Below are positions 8,297 through 16,835 of a stretch of DNA of 64,000 bases, one piece after another. Made by a program: the position numbers and the translations under genes. The stretch is from Mangrovimonas xylaniphaga (GTDB lineage Bacteria > Bacteroidota > Bacteroidia > Flavobacteriales > Flavobacteriaceae). How positions within the stretch are numbered: position 1 is the first letter of the stretch; every line of letters begins with the position of its first letter. The stretch covers positions 1 through 64,000 of the forward strand of contig NZ_LBIP01000021.1 of the NCBI RefSeq assembly GCF_001280435.1, given 5' to 3'. Under the pieces are notes generated by a model. The model worked only from the letters and a program-made list of their open reading frames with translations. It ran no database searches and was not told where the DNA came from.

Positions 8297-10498
8297 ATGA
8301 GTATCAAAGAAATTGACTTGCATTCAGCGCTGAAGCAGTACTTTGGATTTTCTAAATTCAAAGGATTGCAAGAGCCTGTAATTCAAAGTATTGTTGAAGG
8401 GCATAATACGTTTGTAATCATGCCCACCGGAGGAGGGAAGTCGCTTTGCTATCAACTTCCAGCCCTTATCAAGGATGGAACAGCTATTATAGTGTCGCCA
8501 TTAATTGCGTTAATGAAGAACCAAGTTGACGCTATCAGGGGGATTTCGGACAATGAAGGCATTGCCCATGTACTGAATTCTTCACTAAACAAAACCGAAG
8601 TTCGCCGTGTTAAATCAGATATCACTAACGGCATTACCAAATTATTGTATGTAGCACCAGAGTCGTTGACCAAGGAAGAAACCGTGGAGTTTTTACGCTC
8701 GGTGCCTATTTCCTTTATGGCGGTAGATGAGGCCCACTGTATCAGTGAATGGGGTCACGATTTTAGACCAGAATATCGCAATTTAAGACACATTATTAAA
8801 CGTATAGGGGAGAACATTCCTATCATAGGGTTGACTGCTACGGCCACGCCTAAGGTACAGGAGGACATCCTGAAAAGTTTGGACATTACGGATGCCAATC
8901 TGTTTAAGGCTTCCTTTAACCGTCCAAACCTGTATTACGAAGTACGCCCTAAGACTAAACAAGTGGATGCGGACATCATTCGATTTATCAAACAGAACGA
9001 AGGTAAATCGGGGATTGTGTATTGTTTGAGCAGAAAGCGAGTAGAGGAATTAGCGCAGGTACTTCAAGTAAATGGGATTAAGGCAGTGCCGTATCACGCA
9101 GGGCTGGATCCTAAAACAAGGGTTAAGCACCAAGACATGTTCTTGATGGAAGATGTGGATGTGGTAGTGGCTACTATTGCCTTTGGCATGGGGATTGACA
9201 AACCAGATGTACGTTTTGTGATTCATCATGACATGCCAAAAAGTATTGAAAGTTATTATCAGGAAACCGGTAGGGCAGGACGTGATGGTGGCGAAGGCCA
9301 TTGTTTGGCGTTTTATGCCTATAAAGATATTGAAAAGCTAGAGAAATTTATGGCTGGGAAACCAGTAGCCGAACAGGAAATTGGGCATGCCTTATTGCAA
9401 GAGGTCGTTGCCTTTGCTGAAAGTTCGGTGTCGCGCCGTAAATTCATTCTTCATTATTTCGGGGAAGAATTTGATAATGCCACTGGTGAAGGAGGCGACA
9501 TGGATGACAATGTACGCCACCCTAAGAAACAGCACGAGGCCCAAGAGGACGTGGTGACTGTTTTGGAAACTGTTAAAAAGACCAATGAAAAATATAAGGC
9601 CAAGGATTTGGTACATGTGTTGCTTGGGCGTTCCAACGCTTTAATTGCGTCACATAAAACCGATGACCAGCCATTTTTTGGTATTGGAAGCCATCACGAC
9701 AAACGTTATTGGATGGCCTTGATACGCCAATTGTTGGTAGCCGGTTATTTAAGAAAGGACATCGAAACCTATGGCGTGATGCGTTTGTCCAAAGCAGGGA
9801 AGGCTTATTTAAAGGAGCCTATCTCTTTTATGATGACGGAAGACCATGTGTTTGATGAAACTACCGATGAAAGTATTGTAACTGCTGCCAAATCTGGAGG
9901 AGCGGTGGCCGATGAAAAACTTATGGGAATGCTCAAGGACTTGCGTAAGCGCAATGCCAAAAAATTGGGCGTGCCACCTTTTGTGATTTTCCAAGACCCT
10001 TCTTTGGAGGATATGGCCCTTAAGTATCCTATGACTATTGAAGAACTTAGCTATGTTCATGGCGTTGGAGAAGGAAAGGCCAAGAAATATGGAAAGGACT
10101 TTATCGAATTGATTGCCCGTTATGTGGAAGAAAACGATATCATCCGTCCTGACGATATGGTGGTGAAGAGTACCGGAACCAATTCGGCTTTAAAACTTTT
10201 TATCATTCAAAATGTGGATAGAAAGTTGCCGTTGGATGACATTGCTGCTTCCAAAGGAATGAGCATGGGCGAGTTTATCAAGGAGATGGAAGCCATTGTA
10301 TATTCGGGGACCAAACTGAATATCGATTATTGGATTGACGAAATCTTGGATGAAGACCAACAAGAGGAAATCCATGAGTATTTTATGGATTCTGAAACCG
10401 ATAAAATATCCGATGCCATCGAGGAGTTTGATGGAGATTACGACGATGAGGAACTACGTTTGTATCGTATCAAGTTTATTAGTGAGGTAGCTAATTAA
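8297..10498 (+). CDS. recQ: ATP-dependent DNA helicase RecQ
   Basis: RecQ is a 3'-5' DNA helicase acting in recombinational repair and fork restart. The 733-aa protein has Walker A MPTGGGKS (43-50), DEAH (144-147), TATATP, the second helicase lobe ending in QETGRAGRDG, a winged-helix RQC region and an HRDC domain (about 545-615). A further C-terminal extension rich in acidic residues follows. The zinc-binding subdomain after motif VI normally carries four cysteines; here the corresponding stretch (SVSRRKFILHYFGEEF to MDDNVRHPKK) has none. A strong hairpin terminator follows at 10522. Confidence 0.95.
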   Translation: MSIKEIDLHSALKQYFGFSKFKGLQEPVIQSIVEGHNTFVIMPTGGGKSLCYQLPALIKDGTAIIVSPLIALMKNQVDAIRGISDNEGIAHVLNSSLNKTEVRRVKSDITNGITKLLYVAPESLTKEETVEFLRSVPISFMAVDEAHCISEWGHDFRPEYRNLRHIIKRIGENIPIIGLTATATPKVQEDILKSLDITDANLFKASFNRPNLYYEVRPKTKQVDADIIRFIKQNEGKSGIVYCLSRKRVEELAQVLQVNGIKAVPYHAGLDPKTRVKHQDMFLMEDVDVVVATIAFGMGIDKPDVRFVIHHDMPKSIESYYQETGRAGRDGGEGHCLAFYAYKDIEKLEKFMAGKPVAEQEIGHALLQEVVAFAESSVSRRKFILHYFGEEFDNATGEGGDMDDNVRHPKKQHEAQEDVVTVLETVKKTNEKYKAKDLVHVLLGRSNALIASHKTDDQPFFGIGSHHDKRYWMALIRQLLVAGYLRKDIETYGVMRLSKAGKAYLKEPISFMMTEDHVFDETTDESIVTAAKSGGAVADEKLMGMLKDLRKRNAKKLGVPPFVIFQDPSLEDMALKYPMTIEELSYVHGVGEGKAKKYGKDFIELIARYVEENDIIRPDDMVVKSTGTNSALKLFIIQNVDRKLPLDDIAASKGMSMGEFIKEMEAIVYSGTKLNIDYWIDEILDEDQQEEIHEYFMDSETDKISDAIEEFDGDYDDEELRLYRIKFISEVAN

Positions 10499-10521
10499 AT
10501 AGCATGCCTTTAAATTATAGT

Positions 10522-10547
10522 AAAAGGGAGCCATTGGCTCCCTTTTT
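10522..10547 (+). terminator. rho-independent terminator after recQ
   Basis: AAAAGGGAGCC (10522-10532) pairs with GGCTCCCTTTT (10536-10546) around a 3-base loop. A T run then gives a classic intrinsic terminator 24 bases after the recQ stop. Confidence 0.85.
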
Positions 10548-10560
10548 GTTTTTTCATTTT

Positions 10561-10611
10561 GTTTCACTTCATTCTGAAATCGCAAATTCGACGTAGTCAA
10601 TGACGATATAG
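10561..10611. repeat. 50-bp intergenic repeat, copy B
   Basis: The second copy of the element at 5160-5210 (44 of 51 bases identical, same orientation). It ends 3 bases before the stop codon of the reverse-strand gene at 10614, again in a convergent intergenic gap. Confidence 0.75.
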
Positions 10612-10613
10612 TT

Positions 10614-11069
10614 TTAAGCTTCTTTTGAAGGTTTATAGATATCAAAAGGGATGCGGTGTTTTTTGGCTTCCAACAACAAACTTTTGATGTTAGATTTTTT
10701 GAATTTAGCCATATCTTCCTTTTCAATGGCAAAATCGATGCGTGTGATGCTTCGATTGGAAACGTCTGAATGCTCAGATTCCAATTCTTCCATGTCAGAA
10801 GTCATGACCATTTTAAAATCTTTCCCATTAATGGTCAATCGTGCCCCTTTGATGGTTTTGATATGAAAACTTCCAACGATAATGGTCTGTAAAAAATGGT
10901 AGCCTCCCAATTCGGTAATGCCCGCATAGCACACGTTCTCTGCGCCAACTGCAAAAGGCTCGTCTTTGATATCGTTGATAATGTTTTGGGTATAACCGTC
11001 AGCGTGCAATTTTTCCATGTTTTTGGAGTCTCCAAAGGCCGCTTTTAGTTTGGTAAATGAAAATTTCAT
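10614..11069 (-). CDS. conserved hypothetical protein
   Basis: This 151-aa soluble protein has no signal peptide or membrane segment. It begins MKFSFTKLKAAFGDSKNMEK and contains a glycine/aromatic centre (ITELGGYHFLQTIIVGSFHIKTIKGARL) that reads as beta strands. A charged helical tail (EKEDMAKFKKSNIKSLLLEAKKH) follows. I do not recognise a characterised family. It is monocistronic, lies between recQ and the PPIase gene, and has the base composition of its neighbours. The frame is certainly better than the overlapping alternatives because it covers the whole gap with normal composition. Confidence 0.7.
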   Translation of the reverse strand: MKFSFTKLKAAFGDSKNMEKLHADGYTQNIINDIKDEPFAVGAENVCYAGITELGGYHFLQTIIVGSFHIKTIKGARLTINGKDFKMVMTSDMEELESEHSDVSNRSITRIDFAIEKEDMAKFKKSNIKSLLLEAKKHRIPFDIYKPSKEA

Positions 11070-11198
11070 AGGTATCTGTTAGATCATTGCAAATCTAGGT
11101 TTTCAAAAAGGCCTTTCCAAAAAGTATTAGTGCTAAATGCCGTCTGTTTTTCTAAAGCGTTTTTCACCTTTAAGACAATGCATCTTCTTTAGGGAAGC

Positions 11199-11229
11199 TT
11201 TCTGCTTCAACCATAGTTTAGTATCTTTG
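11199..11229 (+). promoter_or_regulatory. Bacteroidota-type promoter for the PPIase gene
   Basis: TATCTTTG (11222-11229) matches the -7 consensus TAnnTTTG exactly. TTTC at 11199-11202 lies 19 bases upstream at the -33 position. The predicted start of transcription is about 20 bases before the ATG. Confidence 0.55.
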
Positions 11230-11254
11230 CACATCGAAACAAAATACAAAGACA

Positions 11255-12187
11255 ATGCAAGACGGTTTATACGCAAAATTTAATACAAGCAAAGGCGACA
11301 TATTGGTTGCTTTAGAATTTGAAAAAGTACCGGGAACGGTTGGAAACTTTGTGGCCTTGGCAGAAGGAAATTTGGAAAATTCGGCAAAGCCACAGGGAAC
11401 ACCTTATTATAATGGGTTGAAATTTCACAGAGTAATTCCAGACTTTATGATTCAAGGAGGATGTCCTCAAGGAACAGGAACTGGAAGTCCAGGGTATAAA
11501 TTTGACGATGAATTCCACCCAGACTTGAAGCACGATGGTCCTGGTGTATTGTCTATGGCCAATGCCGGTCCTGGAACCAATGGTAGCCAGTTTTTTATCA
11601 CGCATGTAGAGACTCCTTGGTTGGACAATATGCATACCGTATTTGGAAAAGTGGTAGAAGGTCAGGATGTGGTTGATGCTATTTCCCAAGGAGATGTTAT
11701 GGATGCGGTTGAAATTATCCGTATAGGTGAAGCTGCTGAAAACTTTAATGCTATTGAAGCTTTTAGAACTTTTGAAGGGTCTCGTGAAAAGCGTATTGCT
11801 GCCGAGCGTGAAGCTAAGAGAGCAGAGTTGGATAAGTTGGCTGCTGGTTTTGAAGAAACTGCTAGCGGTTTGCGTTACCAAATCATCCAGAAGGGAGCTG
11901 GTAAAAAAGCGGAAAAAGGAAAGACTGTTGCCGTACACTATAAAGGTCAATTGGCTGATGGTACCGTGTTCGATTCTTCCTATAAGCGCAACCAACCTTT
12001 GGAATTTACCGTTGGTGTTGGTCAGGTGATTGCTGGATGGGATGAAGGTATCGGTCTGTTGCAAGTAGGAGACAAAGCACGATTTGTAATCCCTAGCGAT
12101 TTGGGGTATGGAAGTCGTGGTGCTGGAGGTGTGATTCCTGGTGACGCTACTTTGGTATTCGACGTAGAATTGATGGATGTAAAGTAA
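11255..12187 (+). CDS. cyclophilin-FKBP fusion peptidyl-prolyl isomerase
   Basis: This 310-aa protein joins two unrelated prolyl-isomerase folds. Residues 1-170 are a cyclophilin with [25 protein letters not shown] and TVFGKV. Residues 172-212 form a charged linker ([16 protein letters not shown]). Residues 213-310 are an FKBP domain with [27 protein letters not shown] and a C-terminal [10 protein letters not shown]. Both domains keep their usual active-site residues. No signal peptide is present, so it should act in the cytoplasm in folding of proline-containing proteins. Dual-family immunophilins of this cyclophilin-first order are known in Flavobacteria and some protists. A strong promoter and a bidirectional terminator frame it as a single-gene transcript. 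Confidence 0.93.
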   Translation: MQDGLYAKFNTSKGDILVALEFEKVPGTVGNFVALAEGNLENSAKPQGTPYYNGLKFHRVIPDFMIQGGCPQGTGTGSPGYKFDDEFHPDLKHDGPGVLSMANAGPGTNGSQFFITHVETPWLDNMHTVFGKVVEGQDVVDAISQGDVMDAVEIIRIGEAAENFNAIEAFRTFEGSREKRIAAEREAKRAELDKLAAGFEETASGLRYQIIQKGAGKKAEKGKTVAVHYKGQLADGTVFDSSYKRNQPLEFTVGVGQVIAGWDEGIGLLQVGDKARFVIPSDLGYGSRGAGGVIPGDATLVFDVELMDVK

Positions 12188-12210
12188 TCCAGTCTTATAT
12201 ATAAAAAGGG

Positions 12211-12237
12211 AAAGCACCTCATTGAGGTGCTTTTTTT
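12211..12237. terminator. bidirectional terminator between PPIase and PrcB-like gene
   Basis: AAAGCACCTC (12211-12220) pairs with GAGGTGCTTT (12224-12233) around ATT. T runs lie on both sides (TTTTTTT on the plus strand; the opposite flank gives CCCTTTTT on the minus strand). It serves both convergent genes and its T run overlaps the stop of the minus gene. Confidence 0.85.
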
Positions 12238-12691
12238 ATTGAAATATTATGGGGGTTTCCATTCGTGGAATGGCCATGATTTTAAAGGGTTGGGTCATGA
12301 CGGTGGTGGCCATGCCTTCCGGCGCTTTGGTGGTCACGGTAATAGTGCGTTGGGTTTTGGAAGTTTCCAAATTGAGGTCGATATGGTACCCTCCTGTGGT
12401 CTTCACATTTTCAAATACCGCAATAACTTGATGGGTTTTAAAATCAACATCCTTATGAGTAAATTGCTGTGATACAGTATTTACACTATCCATTTGTTCC
12501 TTTAGAGCATGCCATTCTGCTTCGGTATTAATAATGATCTGTTGCTTGGGAATGCCTTCGTCTCCATTTCCATAGAGGCTGCCTTCCCCAATTGTAAAAG
12601 ATTCCATGTTCTGGGTTGTTTTATTTGGTTTTGAACCACAGTTCACTAAGGTAAACACGATGGTGCATATAAGGAAGCATGTATTTTTCAT
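12236..12691 (-). CDS. PrcB-like (protease complex subunit) domain lipoprotein
   Basis: The 151-aa protein begins with a lipoprotein signal ending in the lipobox LVNC (Cys18). Its C-terminal half resembles the PrcB_C domain: HQVIAVFENVKTTGGYHIDLN, then strands to MATTVMTQPFKIMAIPR. PrcB was first described as a component of the dentilisin protease complex of Treponema; stand-alone lipoproteins with this domain are common in Bacteroidota and uncharacterised. It lies 4 bases downstream of the DUF1684 lipoprotein and is probably co-transcribed with it. The fold assignment is moderately sure; function is unknown. Confidence 0.75.
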   Translation of the reverse strand: MKNTCFLICTIVFTLVNCGSKPNKTTQNMESFTIGEGSLYGNGDEGIPKQQIIINTEAEWHALKEQMDSVNTVSQQFTHKDVDFKTHQVIAVFENVKTTGGYHIDLNLETSKTQRTITVTTKAPEGMATTVMTQPFKIMAIPRMETPIIFQ

Positions 12692-12695
12692 GATA

Positions 12696-13574
12696 TTATA
12701 ATCTATTGGTTGTTTCTCCTGCTAAAATTTCGAACGGCAATTGGTTTTGACTTGGTGGTATCAAGCAAGTGGTAAAGGCGCAATAGGCGCAAGGCGGATT
12801 GTATAGCCTATTGAAATCAATAGTAACAGGACCATTGGTACTTGGTATTTCCAAGACATAGTAGCGTCCGCCACCATAAGTGGTATTGCCGGAAGTGGCA
12901 TCGCCTAACATGATAAAACCATCGGCTTCGGTGTCGAGTTTGTATTCTTTATCTTCAAATTCAAAACTTACAAAACCGGCAAAATCTGTGGCATGCATAT
13001 AGCCTAATTTGGATGCTACATCTTTAGTTTGGGTTTGGTCGTAATAGGTAAATTGCCCTTCTAGGATAAAATTTGGATTTAAAGGGAAGGTTTCAAAACC
13101 TTTAAAAGCGTCTATGGCCGGATTCTTTGCATCCCAAACCCGAATATAGCGGTTACCCCCTCGGGTAATAATTTGCCATTTTATATGCTCTTGATGTAGC
13201 ATTTGTGAGCTTCCGTAGCTATCAAAAACCATGGGGAGTCTAGCTGATATGGTATCGGCCTCTACCGTAATAATTTTGGTTTCAGCTGGAGTGAATATGA
13301 GACTATCACCTAGTTGTGTATAATTGCCAAAGATGGTTTGCAGGGCTTCCTTTTTGGTGGAAGGTTGGTTGGAGGTATTCAGGCCAAAAACAGTACTACT
13401 ATCTATAAGTTTTAACAAGCCAGATAACTGTAGATAGTTGTCCTTTCTTACCTCATTTTTAGACTTCCAAAATTCAGCAATCTCTTCTTTATAGGTTTGG
13501 TCAATTTTCTTTTCTGAGGACGTATGTCCGCAAGACATTAAAGCTGCACATAAAAGGAAGAGAAGGATTCGCAT
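12696..13574 (-). CDS. DUF1684 domain lipoprotein
   Basis: The 292-aa product has a lipoprotein signal (LLCAALMSCGHTS, Cys15) and the DUF1684 family landmarks in its second half. These are MLGDATSGNTTYGGGRYYVLEIP, VTIDFNRLYNPPCAYCAFTTC and a terminal PPSQNQLPFEILAGE. The cysteine-bearing PPCAY..TC motif is conserved in the family and suggests a metal or redox site, but no activity is established. It should be anchored on the periplasmic side or surface. It is followed after 4 bases by the PrcB-like lipoprotein gene. Confidence 0.85.
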   Translation of the reverse strand: MRILLFLLCAALMSCGHTSSEKKIDQTYKEEIAEFWKSKNEVRKDNYLQLSGLLKLIDSSTVFGLNTSNQPSTKKEALQTIFGNYTQLGDSLIFTPAETKIITVEADTISARLPMVFDSYGSSQMLHQEHIKWQIITRGGNRYIRVWDAKNPAIDAFKGFETFPLNPNFILEGQFTYYDQTQTKDVASKLGYMHATDFAGFVSFEFEDKEYKLDTEADGFIMLGDATSGNTTYGGGRYYVLEIPSTNGPVTIDFNRLYNPPCAYCAFTTCLIPPSQNQLPFEILAGETTNRL

Positions 13575-13738
13575 GAATTGAGATTTTAGATTTGAAAGTT
13601 ATGAAATTTAAAGATACTCACTTTTGGGAAATTGGAAGAAGCTCACAATTCAGCTTTTAAAAGTTACAGTTCGGTAAGCTTATTTTTAAAAGCTTCCTTA
13701 AGTGCAGGATATTTGTTTCAACATTAAAACTTAGCATC

Positions 13739-14371
13739 ATGAAACATTTTTTTTACATCATTTTGTTGCTTTTGGGAAGTCTCACCCAGGCACAATCCAA
13801 TTTTGAAAAGGGCATGCAAAAGGCCTTTAGTTTATGGGAGGCCAATCAATGGACTGAGGCCGAAAACCTGTTTGAACGCATAGCCAATGCCGAACCAGAC
13901 CAATGGTTACCCCACTATTATATTGCCCAAATAAACAGCTTAAAAAGTTGGGAGGAAAAGGATGCTGTTGTGTTAAAGGCGCAATTGGACAAGGCACAAG
14001 AGCACTTAAATACAGCCAAGAGTATCAGTAAGGACAATCCAGAGATTTTAGTGCTTCAGGCCCATTTGTTGACCAATTGGGTGGTGTTTGACGGGATGAC
14101 TTATGGTATGAAATACTCAGCAAAGATTAGTGAACTGTATGCCAAAGCCAAACAATTGGCACCCGATAATCCTAGGGCGGTTTATGGGAAGGCAGAGTGG
14201 GAGATAGGCAGTGCCAAATATTTTGGGCAGGATACCTCACCATTTTGTAAGGACCTAAACCATGCCTTGGAACTTTTTGCTACCTTTAAACCTGAGACGC
14301 CTTTTCATCCCAATTGGGGGCAGCAAAGGTTGGAACAATTGCTGGCAGAATCCTGTCAAGAAAAACACTAG
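13739..14371 (+). CDS. TPR-repeat periplasmic protein
   Basis: The 210-aa protein has a cleavable signal peptide ending at LTQAQS and helix pairs that look like tetratricopeptide repeats (KAFSLWEANQWTEAENLFERIANAEPDQW, AQEHLNTAKSISKDNPEI, YAKAKQLAPDNPRAVYG). It is the first gene of a run on the plus strand with the LytS-like kinase starting 9 bases after its stop, so it may be an accessory or input protein for that two-component system. That link is inferred from context only. No enzymatic motif is seen. Confidence 0.75.
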   Translation: MKHFFYIILLLLGSLTQAQSNFEKGMQKAFSLWEANQWTEAENLFERIANAEPDQWLPHYYIAQINSLKSWEEKDAVVLKAQLDKAQEHLNTAKSISKDNPEILVLQAHLLTNWVVFDGMTYGMKYSAKISELYAKAKQLAPDNPRAVYGKAEWEIGSAKYFGQDTSPFCKDLNHALELFATFKPETPFHPNWGQQRLEQLLAESCQEKH

Positions 14372-14380
14372 CATAACATC

Positions 14381-15724
14381 ATGAGCAAGTCAATGAAATC
14401 TTTCTTTATCGCCTTTGGTATTGGCTGTGCGATATTTGTATTTGGCAATTTACTTTACGGTGGATTTACCAATAAAAGCATCACCGATTATGTCATTGAC
14501 TTTGTGTTTTACCAATTGTACGCCTTTGTATTGGGCTACTCCAATATGTATTTTTTTCAATATTTGGAGCGCTTTCAATGGAAGCATTACCTCAAGCGAA
14601 TTGTAGTAGGTGTATTGGGGGCTACTATCATCACCTTAATTGGTTTGTTTGTGTTAAGAGCCTTGACGGCCATGGTATTCAATGGACATTCCTTTGGAAG
14701 CTTTTGGGAACAGGAAACACTTGAAGCCTATAAATTTGGACTGTGGATCACCTTGACCGTTATCGCTATTTTTCATGTGATCTTTTTCTACAATCGGTAC
14801 CAAAAGAATAAGATCAAGGAGCAGCAAGTTATTGCAGGAACGGCCAGTGCAAAATTCGATGCGCTAAAAAACCAGTTGGATCCCCATTTTTTGTTCAACA
14901 GTTTGAATGTGCTTACCAGTTTGATTGAGGAAAATCCAGAGAGTGCCCAACAGTTTACCACCTCGCTTTCCAAAGTGTATCGCTATGTGTTGGAGCAAAA
15001 GAACAAAGATTTGGTAACTGTTGATGAGGAGTTGGACTTCGCCAGAACCTATATGACTTTGTTGAAGATGCGTTTTGAAGACAGCATTGTGTTTGATATT
15101 CCGGAAAGGGCTTCCAATCCCGAATACAAAGTAGTGCCGCTGTCCTTGCAATTGCTCTTGGAAAATGCTGTGAAGCACAATATGGTTACCAGTTCAAAAC
15201 CACTATACATCACTATTTATGAGCGTGAAGGAGCGCTTATAGTGGAGAATAATTTACAGCCCAAACAAATAGTTAAGCGAGGTAGCGGTGTAGGGCTTGA
15301 AAACATAAAACAACGCTACGAATTGCTTACCAGTAAAACCGTTAGTATTCACCAACAGCAGGGAAAGTTCTCAGTGGCTATTCCCATGCTGTCCAAAAAA
15401 ATATCCGTTATGAGACCATCATTACAACCCGCTTCGCAATTTGACGACAGCTATTTGCGAGCCAGAAAACATGTAGACAACCTAAAGGGATTTTATTACA
15501 GTTTGATCTCTTACCTACTCGTAATTCCTTTTTTAATCTTTATCAACTACAAAACCTTTTGGGGCTTCCATTGGTTTTGGTTCCCACTTTTGGGATGGGG
15601 CATGGGCCTTATTTTTCAAGCATACAATGTCTTTGTCAACGATGGTATTTTGGGCCAAAATTGGGAAAGTAGGAAGATTAAGGAGTTTATGAAAGAAGAA
15701 GAAAATCAACAAAAATGGAGCTGA
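14381..15724 (+). CDS. LytS-type sensor histidine kinase with C-terminal 2TM domain
   Basis: The 447-aa protein has four N-terminal membrane segments (about 8-28, 42-60, 73-100 and 118-138), a short coil and a His_kinase (LytS/YehU type) domain with phospho-acceptor His169 in LDPHFLFNSL. A HATPase follows (LLLENAVKHN, GSGVGLENIKQRY). After about residue 350 a second module is appended: a 2TM domain (YLRARKHVDNLKGFYY..., WESRKIKEFM) homologous to the next gene product. It should phosphorylate the LytTR regulator encoded two genes downstream. The stop at 15722-15724 lies just before the 2TM gene. The signal sensed is unknown. Confidence 0.9.
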   Translation: MSKSMKSFFIAFGIGCAIFVFGNLLYGGFTNKSITDYVIDFVFYQLYAFVLGYSNMYFFQYLERFQWKHYLKRIVVGVLGATIITLIGLFVLRALTAMVFNGHSFGSFWEQETLEAYKFGLWITLTVIAIFHVIFFYNRYQKNKIKEQQVIAGTASAKFDALKNQLDPHFLFNSLNVLTSLIEENPESAQQFTTSLSKVYRYVLEQKNKDLVTVDEELDFARTYMTLLKMRFEDSIVFDIPERASNPEYKVVPLSLQLLLENAVKHNMVTSSKPLYITIYEREGALIVENNLQPKQIVKRGSGVGLENIKQRYELLTSKTVSIHQQQGKFSVAIPMLSKKISVMRPSLQPASQFDDSYLRARKHVDNLKGFYYSLISYLLVIPFLIFINYKTFWGFHWFWFPLLGWGMGLIFQAYNVFVNDGILGQNWESRKIKEFMKEEENQQKWS

Positions 15725-15726
15725 TC

Positions 15727-16074
15727 ATGGAACCGTATCAAAACAACGATAAGTTTCCGCCGCGCTTGGAGGATACTTATATCTACAAGGAAGAAGCTTA
15801 TTTAAGAGCAAAGAAAAAAGTTGAAAAACTGGTTGGATTTTATTGGCATTTGGCGTCCTATGTAATCGTCAATTTATTCATCATCATTACCATTGCTATT
15901 TCAAGTCACGGAAATATCTGGAATTTTGGCACCTTTGCTACGGCCATTTTCTGGGGAATAGGCTTAGGCTTCCATGCCTTTGGAGTATTTGGCCCCGACC
16001 TCTTGTTTGGCAAGCATTGGGAAGAACGAAAAATAAGGGAGTTTATGGAAAAAGATCAGCAAAAATGGCAATGA
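15727..16074 (+). CDS. 2TM domain protein
   Basis: This 115-aa protein consists of a short N-terminus, YLRAKKKVEKLVGFYWHL, two membrane helices and a conserved tail HWEERKIREFMEKDQQKW. It closely resembles the C-terminal module of the preceding kinase, so the pair arose by duplication or by fusion. ATG at 15727 (2 bases after the kinase stop) is preferred over the in-frame ATG at 15715, which overlaps the kinase. Its stop overlaps the regulator start (ATGA). It may modulate or scaffold the kinase; no direct function is known. Confidence 0.85.
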   Translation: MEPYQNNDKFPPRLEDTYIYKEEAYLRAKKKVEKLVGFYWHLASYVIVNLFIIITIAISSHGNIWNFGTFATAIFWGIGLGFHAFGVFGPDLLFGKHWEERKIREFMEKDQQKWQ

Positions 16075-16826
16075 ACACACTGATAATTGAGGACGAAAAA
16101 CCCTCGGCAAGACGCCTGCAGCGTATGTTGGACAATATAGGGGTGAAGGTAGATACCTTGTTACATTCCGTGGAAGAATCTATTACTTGGTTTCAATCCA
16201 ATCCACATCCGGATTTGATTTTTTTGGATATCCAGTTGAGTGATGGATTGTCCTTTGAAATCTTTGAAGCTGTATCCATTACCTCACCCATTATATTCAC
16301 AACGGCCTACGATGAATATGCCCTTAGGGCTTTTAAGTTGAACAGTATTGATTACCTTCTGAAACCTATTGACGAAGCAGAGCTAAAAAAAGCTGTGGAA
16401 AAATACCAACAGCGTTTGCCCCAACAAGGCTTGATGAGTTTGGATTTTGAAGCCATCAAAAAGCTGTTGGTGAATCCTATAGAACGTGATTATAAAAAGC
16501 GTTTTTCAGTGAAAGTTGGCCAACATTTAAAATTGATAAGCACGGAGAGCATTGAATGTTTTTATAGTGAAAACAAAGGGACCTATGCCCATACGGCGGA
16601 AGGACGCAATTATTTATTGGATACCACCTTGGAGCAACTGGAACAGGAGTTGGACCCCGACCTGTTTTTCAGGATCAACCGAAAGTTTTTTGTCAACATC
16701 AATGCCATACAGGACATGATTAGTTATACCAATTCCAGATTGCAGATCAAGTTGGGGAGCTTTAGGGAACATGAGGTTATTGTGGCCCGAGAACGTGTTA
16801 GGGATTTTAAGGATTGGTTGGAATAG
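16071..16826 (+). CDS. LytTR-family response regulator
   Basis: The 251-aa regulator has a receiver domain (1-120) with acidic pocket EDE (7-9), phospho-acceptor Asp53 in LIFLDIQLSDG, Thr in FTTAYDEYA and Lys in LLKPID. A LytTR DNA-binding domain follows (about 145-251; FFRINRKFFVNINAIQDM, VARERVRDFKDWL). ATG at 16071 overlaps the stop of the 2TM gene as ATGA and gives the normal start MNTLIIEDE; the longer open frame upstream only runs antisense in reading phase through the 2TM gene. The kinase two genes upstream is the obvious partner. Confidence 0.93.
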   Translation: MNTLIIEDEKPSARRLQRMLDNIGVKVDTLLHSVEESITWFQSNPHPDLIFLDIQLSDGLSFEIFEAVSITSPIIFTTAYDEYALRAFKLNSIDYLLKPIDEAELKKAVEKYQQRLPQQGLMSLDFEAIKKLLVNPIERDYKKRFSVKVGQHLKLISTESIECFYSENKGTYAHTAEGRNYLLDTTLEQLEQELDPDLFFRINRKFFVNINAIQDMISYTNSRLQIKLGSFREHEVIVARERVRDFKDWLE

Positions 16827-16835
16827 TTGTTCTAA

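Noticed and set aside
11312-12217. A 301-aa open frame on the minus strand opposite the cyclophilin-FKBP gene
   Set aside because: It lies entirely antisense to a gene with two clear domains. The translation is rich in Ser/Thr/Phe with no domain signature, as expected of a shadow frame.
15843-16070. A longer start for the LytTR regulator
   Set aside because: The extra 76 residues are the 2TM gene read in another frame. ATG 16071 gives the normal receiver-domain start and overlaps the previous stop as ATGA.
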